Shown here in pieces: positions 28,119-36,662 of a DNA stretch of 64,000 bases. The stretch comes from Imperialibacter sp. EC-SDR9 (GTDB lineage Bacteria > Bacteroidota > Bacteroidia > Cytophagales > Cyclobacteriaceae), in the NCBI RefSeq assembly GCF_902498805.1, contig NZ_LR701573.1, positions 62,001 through 126,000 of the forward strand. Reading direction: 5' to 3'. How positions within the stretch are numbered: the stretch's first letter is position 1; every line of letters starts with the position of its first letter. The notes beneath the pieces were generated by a model, which was not told the DNA's origin, searched no databases, and saw only the letters and a program-made list of their open reading frames with translations. Both the position numbers and the translations under genes were made by a program.

Positions 28119-28379
28119 ATGTTTAAATTCATTCTCATACTCTTAATATTCTTTTACGTCTTCTATAAAGTAGGCGGCTTCATCATGAGGGCCCTTTATT
28201 TTGGATCGGGGAGACAATATCAGCAGCGCCAGCAGCAACAGTATAGGAGCAGAACAACGACCAACGCCCGCCACGAGGAAATAAAAGTGGACTATATCCC
28301 TGAAGACGAGGTGAAAAAACGGAAATCATCGTCAGGGAAGATAGGTGGGGAGTACGTAGATTATGAGGAGGTAAAATAG
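28119..28379 (+). CDS. DUF4834 family small membrane protein
   Basis: 86 aa. An N-terminal membrane helix (FKFILILLIFFYVFYKVGGF) is followed by a Gln/Arg-rich linker and an acidic-basic tail with VDYIPEDEV and a terminal DYEEVK. This pattern fits DUF4834, found almost only in Bacteroidota, function unknown. It is 26 bp after carB and shares its terminator. Confidence 0.75.
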   Translation: MFKFILILLIFFYVFYKVGGFIMRALYFGSGRQYQQRQQQQYRSRTTTNARHEEIKVDYIPEDEVKKRKSSSGKIGGEYVDYEEVK

Positions 28380-28408
28380 ACTGCTGACAATATTTTGATT
28401 TTATAGTG

Positions 28409-28439
28409 AAAAGCGCTTCAATTGAAGCGCTTTTGTTTT
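28409..28439 (+). terminator. Rho-independent terminator after carB-DUF4834
   Basis: A perfect 26-bp palindrome, AAAAGCGCTTCA-ATTGAAGCGCTTTT, followed by GTTTTT. Symmetric flanks make it potentially bidirectional. Confidence 0.85.
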
Positions 28440-28513
28440 TTTCTGATGGCAAGTAAGACTTCGATCACTTGACTATTCGGAAATAGTATTATTTTTATGA
28501 TAATTTAGCTTTT

Positions 28514-30241
28514 ATGAATAATAGAATACTATTCTACCTGCTTGTAGCTTCGTTTTTTCTATCGGTGGCAGCTCCTGTAGTTGCCCAGGAACAGGAAGCC
28601 GAAGATCCTTTTGCCGATTATTCCTATCTATGGGAAAACACAAAAAAGAAGAAAAAGAAAAAAGACAAGAAAGCTGAGAAGGTTGATCAGCCAACGGTGG
28701 CAGCCGATACCCTCACTGCACCAGTACCCGTGGTCGACACACTCACGCTGCCAACACAGCCTCTCGACTCAATAACACCAGTTACTACTTACCAGGCTGA
28801 TACAATTCCAGCAACAGACAGTCTGCAGGCGCCCATTGAGGAGGAAAAATTTGAGAGTGAGCCAGAAGAAGAAAAAAAGATAAAGGAGCCGAAGGAAGAA
28901 CGGGAAAAAAGGGAAGTTGAACCAGTTCCTGAAGATTTCAGGGCTGGGCCGCCCGACAGTGAATCCGGAGGGTCTTTCACCGGAGGGGTGACCTACACCA
29001 AGATTGGAGATGAGAATTTTGTCGGCTTGGTACTTGCTCCGGAATTCAAAATTTGGAAAATAGGCCTCGGTCTCAATGTGCCAGTCTTGTATGGGCTGGA
29101 GAGCCAGGCTATCAGGACGGAGATTTTTGAGGGAGGCATCGGTGCTGCCAGACTGATCAGATACATCAGGTACGGTTCGCAAAAAAGAGATCCTGTTTAT
29201 GTCCGTGTTGGTGAGCTGAATAATACCATGATCGGTTTTGGGGGCTTGATTAACAACTATACCAACACAACCAGCTATGAAAAACGTAAACTTGGGCTTC
29301 ACTACGACTTGAATTTCAAAGGGCTGTTTGGCCTGGAGGGTATGTACAGCGATTTTGACCCCGCCTCGCTCAATCTGCTGGCTGTACGGCCTTATGTGCG
29401 CCCGATGGCCTGGACGATTATACCGATTGTCAGGACGCTGGAGATTGGAGCCACTGTTATTAAGGACAAAGACCAGACCCAGCGGCCAACCAGCGACAGC
29501 ACTTTTGTGGTGAATCAATTTACAGCGGATGGCGTCGGTGCCTTTGGCCTCGATGCCGGTATCAATTTACTGAGGATTCCTTTTATTCAGATCGACGCAT
29601 TCGTCAATTATTCCAGGCTGAATGTGGGAACTGCCGCTTTAACAGACTCAATTGCTACAATATATGCCTCACAGGGTGATACAAGGGAATTTACAGATGG
29701 CCACGGAATCAGCGGTGGAATCAATTTTCGTTTCAATTTCATCGCCGACCTTCTCAGCACTGACATGAGAATTGAGCGTCTTACTTATACTGATAATTAT
29801 TTGCCCCAGTTTTTTGATGCCTCCTATGAACTGAACAAGGATGCCCGGTTGCTTTCGCTAGCCAATGCTGGGAAAATGAGTGGCATATATGGTAGCCTCA
29901 CAGGGCACATATTGCAGAAGGTGCAACTTGGCGGCAGCATTTTGTTGCCCGACGACGTTTCCGAAACAGCACCTGCCGTGGTGAGGTTAAATGCTGATGT
30001 GGACAGGCTTGGCGACAAGGTGTCGATTCACGGAAGCTATGTGAAAGGCAACCTGTCCACCCTGAAAGACGCATTTAAGCTTGACGAAAGATCCCTGGTC
30101 AAGGTGCGCTTCATTTACCACCTCAATAGGTTTTTGGCCGCAGGCGTTGACTATTACTGGGCCTTTGCTCCAACAGCCGACGGCTCCTACAAAGCCACGC
30201 AATATTTCTCACCATACTTTGGAGTAAGCATTAAGTTTTAG
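28514..30241 (+). CDS. Predicted outer-membrane beta-barrel protein with charged N-terminal region
   Basis: 575 aa, family not recognised. A signal peptide (residues 5-23, cleavage after VVAQ) is followed by a very basic patch (KKKKKKDKKAEK), Thr/Pro-rich repeats of TLTxP type and a Glu/Lys-rich patch, up to about residue 150. The remaining ~420 residues alternate in the manner of a barrel (GGVTYTKIGDENFVGLVLAP, FRFNFIADLLSTDMRIERLT) and end YFSPYFGVSIKF with terminal Phe. It is likely surface-located. The low-complexity N-terminal part would lie in the periplasm and could contact peptidoglycan; that is inference. Confidence 0.65.
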   Translation: MNNRILFYLLVASFFLSVAAPVVAQEQEAEDPFADYSYLWENTKKKKKKKDKKAEKVDQPTVAADTLTAPVPVVDTLTLPTQPLDSITPVTTYQADTIPATDSLQAPIEEEKFESEPEEEKKIKEPKEEREKREVEPVPEDFRAGPPDSESGGSFTGGVTYTKIGDENFVGLVLAPEFKIWKIGLGLNVPVLYGLESQAIRTEIFEGGIGAARLIRYIRYGSQKRDPVYVRVGELNNTMIGFGGLINNYTNTTSYEKRKLGLHYDLNFKGLFGLEGMYSDFDPASLNLLAVRPYVRPMAWTIIPIVRTLEIGATVIKDKDQTQRPTSDSTFVVNQFTADGVGAFGLDAGINLLRIPFIQIDAFVNYSRLNVGTAALTDSIATIYASQGDTREFTDGHGISGGINFRFNFIADLLSTDMRIERLTYTDNYLPQFFDASYELNKDARLLSLANAGKMSGIYGSLTGHILQKVQLGGSILLPDDVSETAPAVVRLNADVDRLGDKVSIHGSYVKGNLSTLKDAFKLDERSLVKVRFIYHLNRFLAAGVDYYWAFAPTADGSYKATQYFSPYFGVSIKF

Positions 30242-30346
30242 CAGTCGATGCGGGTAATAAATTTGAATGCCCAAAAGTTGGTTTATTCATTGCATGCGGG
30301 AACTTAGCATCTATTTAATTCGTCGTTACTTTTAAAGAATATCTAA

Positions 30347-30354
30347 TATCTTTG
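30347..30354 (+). promoter_or_regulatory. Promoter -7 element of accD
   Basis: TATCTTTG fits TAnnTTTG, 23 bp before the accD start. No good -33 element is visible. Confidence 0.4.
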
Positions 30355-30376
30355 CAGTCCAACAATTGGAAACAGT

Positions 30377-31219
30377 ATGGCGTGGTTTAAGAGACAGGAC
30401 AAGGGAATATTAACACCAACTGACGAGAAGAGGGAGGCACCTGACGGACTATGGTACAAGACGCCAAGTGGCAATATTATTCACATCAGAGAGCTGAAAA
30501 ACAACGCATACGTTTGTCCAGACGATGATTTTCATGTTCGTATTGGCTCAAAAGAGTATTTCGAAATACTTTTTGACAACAATAAGTTTCAAGAGCTTGA
30601 TGCCAACATGAAGTCAGCTGACCCGCTCAAGTTCACAGACTCGGCTCCCTATCCAAAGCGAATTGAGGCCTCTATTAAGAAGACGGGGCTGAATGATGCT
30701 GTGAGATCGGCAGTTGGCAAAATGAACGGCTCCGAAATAGTGATTGCCTGTATGGATTTCACCTTTATTGGTGGCTCAATGGGTTCGGTCGTGGGGGAGA
30801 AAATCGCCAGGGCAATCGATCATAGCCTTAAGCATAAGATTCCATTCCTTATGATTTCCAAATCAGGGGGTGCCAGAATGATGGAGGCAGGCTTCTCGCT
30901 GATGCAGATGGCTAAAACATCGGCAAAATTGGCGCTCTTGTCCGAAGCAAAAATACCCTATATCTCATTATTAACGGACCCAACTACCGGCGGTGTAACA
31001 GCTTCATTTGCGATGCTTGGTGACTTTAATATAGCAGAGCCTGGAGCATTAATTGGTTTTGCCGGGCCAAGGGTCATCCGTGAAACGATTGGAAAAGATC
31101 TTCCTAAGGGTTTTCAAAGTGCTGAGTTTGTGCTTGATCACGGTTTTCTGGACTTTATTGTCGATAGAAGGAACCTGAAGACAAAACTCACCAATCTTTT
31201 GAAGCTCATCAATAATTAA
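30377..31219 (+). CDS. accD: Acetyl-CoA carboxylase carboxyltransferase subunit beta, degenerate zinc ribbon
   Basis: 280 aa. It matches AccD throughout (MAWFKR start, [74 protein letters not shown]). The usual four-cysteine zinc ribbon is largely lost: the first CxxC is T29-P-S-G32 and the second is C47-P-D-D50, so only one Cys remains. The enzyme transfers carboxyl from biotin to acetyl-CoA in fatty-acid synthesis. accA is not adjacent. Confidence 0.95.
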   Translation: MAWFKRQDKGILTPTDEKREAPDGLWYKTPSGNIIHIRELKNNAYVCPDDDFHVRIGSKEYFEILFDNNKFQELDANMKSADPLKFTDSAPYPKRIEASIKKTGLNDAVRSAVGKMNGSEIVIACMDFTFIGGSMGSVVGEKIARAIDHSLKHKIPFLMISKSGGARMMEAGFSLMQMAKTSAKLALLSEAKIPYISLLTDPTTGGVTASFAMLGDFNIAEPGALIGFAGPRVIRETIGKDLPKGFQSAEFVLDHGFLDFIVDRRNLKTKLTNLLKLINN

Positions 31220-31370
31220 TCTATAAAAGCTGATAACTAAACCGGGCACGCAGGGTTAAACCATAGCACTTGCTAATTATATTCAAATTTTCATTGTTTG
31301 GTTAATGGAAAACCCGTGTTATAGATATATTTGTGTCTGTTAAGTAAGAACCAAAAATCTTTCATAGTCA

Positions 31371-32669
31371 ATGACATCTATTGTTCTAACTTCTATTGTA
31401 GCCTTTACCGTCATCATTCTTTTGTTGGTGGCAATTCTTCTGGTGGCTCAGGCCAAGCTGGTTCAACAAGGCGACGTGCGGATCATTGTTAACGGGGACG
31501 AGAAGAACCCCCTTATAGCAGCAGCTGGTACAAGCCTTCTGTCGACATTGTCTGGCCAAAAAATATTTCTTCCCTCAGCTTGTGGCGGAGGTGGTACTTG
31601 TGCCATGTGTAAATGTAAGGTGCTGGATGGTGGAGGCGACGTTCTTCCCACAGAAGTTGGTCACCTGAGCAGAAGCGAGCAGAAGGAGCACGTTAGGCTT
31701 GGCTGCCAGGTGAAGGTGAAGCAAGACATGAGAATAGAGATACCTGAAGAAATCTTCGGTATCAAGAAATGGGAAGCGACTGTTGTCAGAAACTACAACG
31801 TGGCTTCATTTATCAAAGAATTTGTTGTTGAGATTCCTGAGGATATGGACTACCAGGCAGGTGGCTATATTCAGATTGAGGTTCCCAAATGTACGGTTGA
31901 TTTCAAAGACATGGACATTACTGCCCACCCTAAGGAGCACGATGATCCAATGAAATTTCAGAAGGAGTGGGATAAATTTGGTCTTTGGGATTTGAAAATG
32001 GTTAACCCTGAATCTGCTGAAAGAGCTTACTCTATGGCATCTTATCCTGCTGAGGGCAGAGAGATCATGCTAAACGTGAGGATTGCTACACCTCCATGGG
32101 ACAGAGCAAATAATGGCTGGATGAAGGTCAATCCAGGCTTAGCTTCTTCGTACATCTTTTCAAGAAAGCCAGGCGATAAGGTGACCATTTCAGGGCCTTA
32201 CGGAGAGTTCTTCATTAATCCTTCTGACGCAGAAATGCTGTACGTAGGTGGAGGCGCTGGTATGGCACCAATGAGATCACACCTTTATCAGCTTTTTAAA
32301 ACTTTGAAAACTGGCAGAACCGTCACTTTCTGGTATGGTGGCCGTTCGAAAAGAGAACTATTTTACCTTGACCACTTTTATCAGCTAGAAAAGGCTTTTT
32401 CTAACTTCAAATTCTTTGTAGTGCTTTCGGAGCCATTGCCCGAGGATAACTGGAAAGTGAAGAAAGATGTAAACGACAAAGACGGAGACGGATTCTTAGG
32501 CTTTGTTCACCAGGCCGTAATAGACCAATACCTCAGCAAGCACGAGTCTCCTGAAGAAATAGAGCTTTACTTCTGCGGACCTCCTATGATGAACTCTGCA
32601 GTTCAAAAAATGGGAGAGGATTTTGGTATCCCGGATGAAAATATTCGATTTGATGACTTCGGAGGATAA
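31371..32669 (+). CDS. nqrF: Na+-translocating NADH:quinone reductase subunit F
   Basis: 432 aa. An N-terminal membrane helix (residues 5-28), a plant-ferredoxin-type [2Fe-2S] site (C71, C77, C80, C112; motif SACGGGGTCAMCKC), an FAD domain (RAYSMASYP) and an NADH-binding domain (GGGAGMAPMRSHL, LYFCGPPMM) occur in order. It is the NADH entry subunit of Na+-NQR. nqrA-E are absent from the flanks. A perfect terminator begins 22 bp after the stop, and a TATATTTG element at 31326 lies upstream. Confidence 0.96.
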   Translation: MTSIVLTSIVAFTVIILLLVAILLVAQAKLVQQGDVRIIVNGDEKNPLIAAAGTSLLSTLSGQKIFLPSACGGGGTCAMCKCKVLDGGGDVLPTEVGHLSRSEQKEHVRLGCQVKVKQDMRIEIPEEIFGIKKWEATVVRNYNVASFIKEFVVEIPEDMDYQAGGYIQIEVPKCTVDFKDMDITAHPKEHDDPMKFQKEWDKFGLWDLKMVNPESAERAYSMASYPAEGREIMLNVRIATPPWDRANNGWMKVNPGLASSYIFSRKPGDKVTISGPYGEFFINPSDAEMLYVGGGAGMAPMRSHLYQLFKTLKTGRTVTFWYGGRSKRELFYLDHFYQLEKAFSNFKFFVVLSEPLPEDNWKVKKDVNDKDGDGFLGFVHQAVIDQYLSKHESPEEIELYFCGPPMMNSAVQKMGEDFGIPDENIRFDDFGG

Positions 32670-32690
32670 TCTCTGAATCAAGACACTGTA

Positions 32691-32722
32691 AAAGGGAAAA
32701 ATGAAAATTTTTCCCTTTTTTT
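32691..32722 (+). terminator. Rho-independent terminator of nqrF, overlapping the next possible start codon
   Basis: A perfect 12-bp stem AAAGGGAAAAAT / ATTTTTCCCTTT with loop GAAA, then T residues to 32722. The ATG at 32701 lies inside the stem, which argues that the next gene starts further downstream. Confidence 0.85.
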
Positions 32723-32745
32723 ATGATTCAATCTCAAGCGAGCAA

Positions 32746-33903
32746 ATGGACTTCAAGCTTTTTTTCGACCCGGTTTCTTCAGATGTCACCAAAGCATTGC
32801 CGAAGTCTGCATTTCTAAAGAGCATCAGGATATTCTCCAACAAGATGCCAGACCTGAAGAACACTGACATAGCAATTGTTGGGATCAAAGAGCACAGAGG
32901 CGAAAACAGTGGTGAAGGCATTGATCAATCGTCAGATGCAATTCGAAAAAAGCTTTATGGGCTGAGCAAAGGGCTTGGTAAGAATAACATCGTTGATCTC
33001 GGCAATTTGCGAAACGGGCCGACCGCCGAAGACACCGTTCTAAGACTGAAAGAGGTGGTGCAATCGTTGCTGGAAAAGGATATTCTGCCAATTATTGTCG
33101 GGGGCTCACATGATATCGACTATGGCCAGTACATGGCATATGAGACTTTCGACAAGATGATCTCGGTGCTTGGCGTTGACAGTTCATTCGATTTAGAGGA
33201 CGATAAAAAGGCCTCAGACGCTGATCGTCGACTACATAGAATCCTTGTTCATCAGCCCAATTACCTTTTTAACTATACTCACCTTGCCTTTCAAACCTAT
33301 CTGGTTGACCAGCAGGCGCTGAACATCGTCGAGAAATTTTATTTTGAAGCTGTACGCCTCGGGGTCTTGAGAGAAAGTATTGACGAAATGGAACCGTCTA
33401 TCCGGCAGGCTGACATGCTGAGCTTCGACATATCGGCACTGAGTTCTATTTATGCACCAGGAGGACAACATGCCCAAGTTTTTGGCCTTACTGGTGAGGA
33501 GGCTTGTCAAATTTGCTGGTATGCGGGCAACAGCGAGAAGCTCAGTTCTGCTGGCTTCTATGGCTACAACCTGCTGAAAGACGATATTCGTAGCTCAACC
33601 GCCATGGTAACAGCCACGATGATCTGGTACTTTATAGAGGGATACTATCACAGGAAAGACGACAGGCACTTTAGGGAGAAAGACTACACTAAGTACGTGG
33701 TGTCGATGAACAACCAGCCCTCCACCATTACATTTTTCAAGAGCCAGTCGTCAGAAAAGTGGTGGATGGAAGTGCCATATCCGGGAGGAAAAGCCAAGTA
33801 CAGCAGAAATAGCATTGTGCCGTGTAGCTACAAAGATTATGAAACGGCTACCAAAGGTGAAATTCCGGAAAGATGGATGACCACCCATGCCAAGCTGAAT
33901 TAA
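32746..33903 (+). CDS. Arginase/ureohydrolase-fold protein with incomplete metal site
   Basis: 385 aa from ATG 32746 (an in-frame ATG at 32701 lies inside the nqrF terminator). The ureohydrolase framework is clear: IIVGGSHDIDYG, SVLGVDSSFDL and LSFDISALSSIYAPGG. Numbering from 32701, H137, D160, D164 and D243 are kept. The His of DAHxD is S162, and the second and third Asp of SxDxDxxDP are S245 and S248. The dinuclear manganese centre is thus probably incomplete, and annotation as formimidoylglutamase or agmatinase would be unsafe. No arginine or histidine pathway gene is adjacent. It ends with a 4-bp overlap with the convergent PspC gene. Confidence 0.85.
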   Translation: MDFKLFFDPVSSDVTKALPKSAFLKSIRIFSNKMPDLKNTDIAIVGIKEHRGENSGEGIDQSSDAIRKKLYGLSKGLGKNNIVDLGNLRNGPTAEDTVLRLKEVVQSLLEKDILPIIVGGSHDIDYGQYMAYETFDKMISVLGVDSSFDLEDDKKASDADRRLHRILVHQPNYLFNYTHLAFQTYLVDQQALNIVEKFYFEAVRLGVLRESIDEMEPSIRQADMLSFDISALSSIYAPGGQHAQVFGLTGEEACQICWYAGNSEKLSSAGFYGYNLLKDDIRSSTAMVTATMIWYFIEGYYHRKDDRHFREKDYTKYVVSMNNQPSTITFFKSQSSEKWWMEVPYPGGKAKYSRNSIVPCSYKDYETATKGEIPERWMTTHAKLN

Positions 33904-34085
33904 CTTTCTGGCACTACTATCCACATGATGATGTATACAAGTATGCCTGGAAAAGCAGCGCTAAGTAGAGACAGGACAACATAGCCAAGGCGAACCATGG
34001 TAGGATCCCACCCAAAATAGTCGGCAATTCCTGCGCAAACACCGCCCAGCATTTTATCTCTTGATCTTGTTAGTCTTTGAGTCAT
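33900..34085 (-). CDS. PspC-domain membrane protein
   Basis: 61 aa, almost entirely one PspC domain: basic start (RLTRSRDKMLGGVCAGIADYF), WDPTMVRLGYVVLSLL, then a membrane helix ending IIMWIVVPES. Stand-alone PspC proteins are common in Bacteroidota, and a role in envelope stress is inferred from the family. It converges on the arginase-fold gene. Confidence 0.9.
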   Translation of the reverse strand: MTQRLTRSRDKMLGGVCAGIADYFGWDPTMVRLGYVVLSLLSAAFPGILVYIIMWIVVPES

Positions 34086-34120
34086 GTTAAATAAGGTTTA
34101 TGGAATATAGGCGAACGCAA

Positions 34121-34501
34121 TTATTTATCCAATTGATAAATGGTTGTATTATCGCTCGAAAACATAAGATCACATACTTTCAGCAATCTACTGAGGTGCT
34201 CCTTTTCATAATCAGAAATTGACGTCAGATTGGCAGATAAAATAAGGTCAAGGTTCCTGTCATAAATAATCACTTCAGGCGTAGTTTCAACGTCAAGAAA
34301 ATCCGAGCCCACAACCATGACGTTGGAGCTTACTGTCTTCGGATCAATAGCAAACTCACCCATTGCATTGGGCTGAGCGTGCAAAGTGAAAAAGCCTACG
34401 AGAAGGGCTACGGCTATCCCCAGAATGATAACAATGTTTTTAAAAGCAGGCAGAGAAGCGACTTTGAATAAGGCTCCCTTTATTTGAGTTTTCGACCGCA
34501 T
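34121..34501 (-). CDS. Hypothetical protein with one N-terminal membrane helix
   Basis: 126 aa from the preferred ATG at 34501; an upstream in-frame start at 34570 would add an unlikely Cys/Leu-rich leader. A membrane helix lies at about residues 20-42 (IVIILGIAVALLVGFFTL). The rest is a soluble domain (VMVVGSDFLDVETTPEVIIYDRNLDLILSA is the core, divided in two strands). No family recognised. Probably exported, anchored by the helix. Confidence 0.55.
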   Translation of the reverse strand: MRSKTQIKGALFKVASLPAFKNIVIILGIAVALLVGFFTLHAQPNAMGEFAIDPKTVSSNVMVVGSDFLDVETTPEVIIYDRNLDLILSANLTSISDYEKEHLSRLLKVCDLMFSSDNTTIYQLDK

Positions 34502-34655
34502 GCCAAAAGGCTTGCAATTCAAATGCCAAACAAGGTAACTGTTTGATAAACAAGTTAATAGATGGAACAAGGAAGGTCTGGGCTGTAACGAAACCGGACA
34601 CTTTTAGACCGGAGATTGTTCACCTTTGTTCGGGCGGACTGTCCTTTTTCAGCCC

Positions 34656-34916
34656 TTACTTGTCAACAATAATCTTCTTCACCTTTTGAAATTCTGTAGA
34701 AGCATCGATCATTTTAGTCCAATGGACTTTGGTGCCAGTCGCTTCCGACTGGTAATAGAGCCCATCCTCTTCCTGAATCAACTTACTTACGCCAAGATCG
34801 TACCTGAGGGATTCCACTTTGTCGCCAACGGCAAGGGGCTGCTGCTCCAGATCAACTAGTTCAAGCTTTTTCTCTTTCCTGGGGGATTCTTTTTTTCTTT
34901 TGAATATGCCAAACAT
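34656..34916 (-). CDS. Small basic hypothetical protein
   Basis: 86 aa from ATG 34916 (MFGIFKRKKE). A basic N-terminus is followed by a compact domain (QPLAVGDKVESLRYDLGVSK ... YYQSEATGTKVHWTKMIDA) that could form a small beta-barrel. No family recognised. It has no membrane helix, and no clear partner lies nearby. Confidence 0.55.
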   Translation of the reverse strand: MFGIFKRKKESPRKEKKLELVDLEQQPLAVGDKVESLRYDLGVSKLIQEEDGLYYQSEATGTKVHWTKMIDASTEFQKVKKIIVDK

Positions 34917-35080
34917 CCTCGGGGTAATTAATACATGAGAAAAATAGAGCAAACGCCGACGAATGTGAAAAGTTTTTTTACGAAAGCGAAAATTTACGTT
35001 TTGCACTCACTTCCCAATCAAAATATTCGGAAATTAACTACCAAAATATTGTTGAAACTACTTTTAACATACCTACTCAT

Positions 35081-36112
35081 ATGAAACCTATCTATTTTAG
35101 TGTGGCTATTGCCATATTGATGAGCGGCTGCGGGCCGCAGAAACCTCAGACCGAAGAAACTAGCAATGAAGAAGCATCGAAGCCACAGGTAGTGGAGCGG
35201 CTGGATCCTGCTATTGACAAACTAATTGATAAAGACGCAAAGCTCGAAATACTGGGAGAGGGCTATACCTGGGCAGAGGGGCCAGTGTGGGTGCCATCGC
35301 AGCAGATGGTGCTTTTTACTGACGTGCCTAACAATGTGGCTTACAAATGGAAGGAAGGTGAGGGTGTTAGCGTATTCCTGAAGCCTTCGGGCTACACTGC
35401 GGAAGCAGGAAAGGAAGAAAGGGAGCCTGGAGCCAACGGCCTTATTTTGGACGACCAGGGCAGGCTATTGCTGTGCCAGCACGGCGACAGAAGGGTGGCC
35501 AGGATGGATGCGCCCGTGGATGCGCCTGCCTCCAAATTTGTTACGTTGGTCGACAGGTTCGAGGGCAAGCGCCTGAATAGCCCAAATGACCTTATTTTGA
35601 GCAGCTGGGGAGATATTTACTTTACGGATCCCCCATATGGTCTTACTGGCCTGGACGCCAGCCCTATCAAAGAGATTCCATTCAACGGCGTTTACCGGCT
35701 AAAGAAAAGTGGAGAAATCGAACTTGTCACGGATAAAATGTCCAAGCCCAATGGCATAGCCCTGTCGCCCGACGAGAAAACATTGTATGTTGCCAATTCT
35801 GATCCTGAAAGGTCAATTTGGATGTCTTTTCCAGTGAGTGAAGATGGCTCTGTCGGGGAAGGGAAGGTCTTCTTTGATGCTACTGAATTGACGAAAGTAA
35901 CACCCGGAAATCCTGATGGGATGAAGGTAGATTCGAAAGGAAACATTTTTGCCACTGGCCCGGGTGGAGTAGTTGTTTTAAGTCCTTCCGGAAAGCATCT
36001 GGGCACAATAATCACAGGAGCACCGACAGCCAATATTGCTTTCGGAGGTGACGAAAAGGTGGTTTTTATTACTTCCGAAAGTCGATTGCTAAGGATGAAG
36101 TTAAGGGACTAA
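35081..36112 (+). CDS. SMP-30/gluconolactonase-like lipoprotein
   Basis: 343 aa. A lipoprotein signal (ILMSGCG, lipobox Cys near residue 17) and a Glu/Pro-rich linker precede a six-bladed SMP-30 propeller: EGYTWAEGPVWVPSQQ, PGANGLILDDQGRLLLCQHG, NSPNDLILSSWGDIYFTDPP, KPNGIALSPDEKTLYV, PDGMKVDSKGNIF. The E-x-P-x-W, N and D positions that hold the divalent metal are present. Members hydrolyse sugar lactones. It is likely periplasm-facing or surface-located. It stands alone. Confidence 0.88.
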   Translation: MKPIYFSVAIAILMSGCGPQKPQTEETSNEEASKPQVVERLDPAIDKLIDKDAKLEILGEGYTWAEGPVWVPSQQMVLFTDVPNNVAYKWKEGEGVSVFLKPSGYTAEAGKEEREPGANGLILDDQGRLLLCQHGDRRVARMDAPVDAPASKFVTLVDRFEGKRLNSPNDLILSSWGDIYFTDPPYGLTGLDASPIKEIPFNGVYRLKKSGEIELVTDKMSKPNGIALSPDEKTLYVANSDPERSIWMSFPVSEDGSVGEGKVFFDATELTKVTPGNPDGMKVDSKGNIFATGPGGVVVLSPSGKHLGTIITGAPTANIAFGGDEKVVFITSESRLLRMKLRD

Positions 36113-36123
36113 ACCCGTATTGG

Positions 36124-36591
36124 CTAGTAAAGCCAAAGAATGAGGTCTTTGGCATATTTTACAAAAAGGGTGAGAATAATGCCCCAAAAAATGGCACTCA
36201 CCCACATCGGGCCAATGATCTGCTCCTTTTTCACACCGAGCGTATTGAGTATCAGCGCACCACCTATCGGTGTGATGAATAGTGGGGAAAAGAAGGACAC
36301 TCCGTAGACACCATATTTTTTCCAGAGGGTCACGAAAAGCCGTTTCTTTTTTGTGAATTTCTTTTCGTTGGGTTTCGGTTTGAAAAAGCGGCTGGTGAGG
36401 AAGCGAACCTGCTCACCAAAGTAGGTGACCAGGTAAACCATGGTCATCATACCCGCTACTGAAAGCCCGAAGGTGACAAAAATATTCAGCCCTGAAGAAA
36501 TACCAATAGTGGGGCCGACAATGAACTTAAACATGCTAAGAACATAAACGCCCAGGTATTTCAGGAGTTCGGCTACGAAATTGATCTGCAT
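36124..36591 (-). CDS. Hypothetical small integral membrane protein
   Basis: 155 aa with four hydrophobic segments (about 14-35, 38-60, 95-120, 128-150) and a basic cytoplasmic loop (KPKPNEKKFTKKKRL). The GVSFFSPLFITPIGGALI stretch faintly recalls SNARE-associated/DedA or small-export families, but no family is certain. It is convergent with the lactonase gene (11 bp). Confidence 0.6.
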   Translation of the reverse strand: MQINFVAELLKYLGVYVLSMFKFIVGPTIGISSGLNIFVTFGLSVAGMMTMVYLVTYFGEQVRFLTSRFFKPKPNEKKFTKKKRLFVTLWKKYGVYGVSFFSPLFITPIGGALILNTLGVKKEQIIGPMWVSAIFWGIILTLFVKYAKDLILWLY

Positions 36592-36662
36592 ATATACAGG
36601 GTGAAAGCAATATTAAAAAGTTGGAGTTATCACTTTCCAAATCAACACAAATCGTCAACGAA

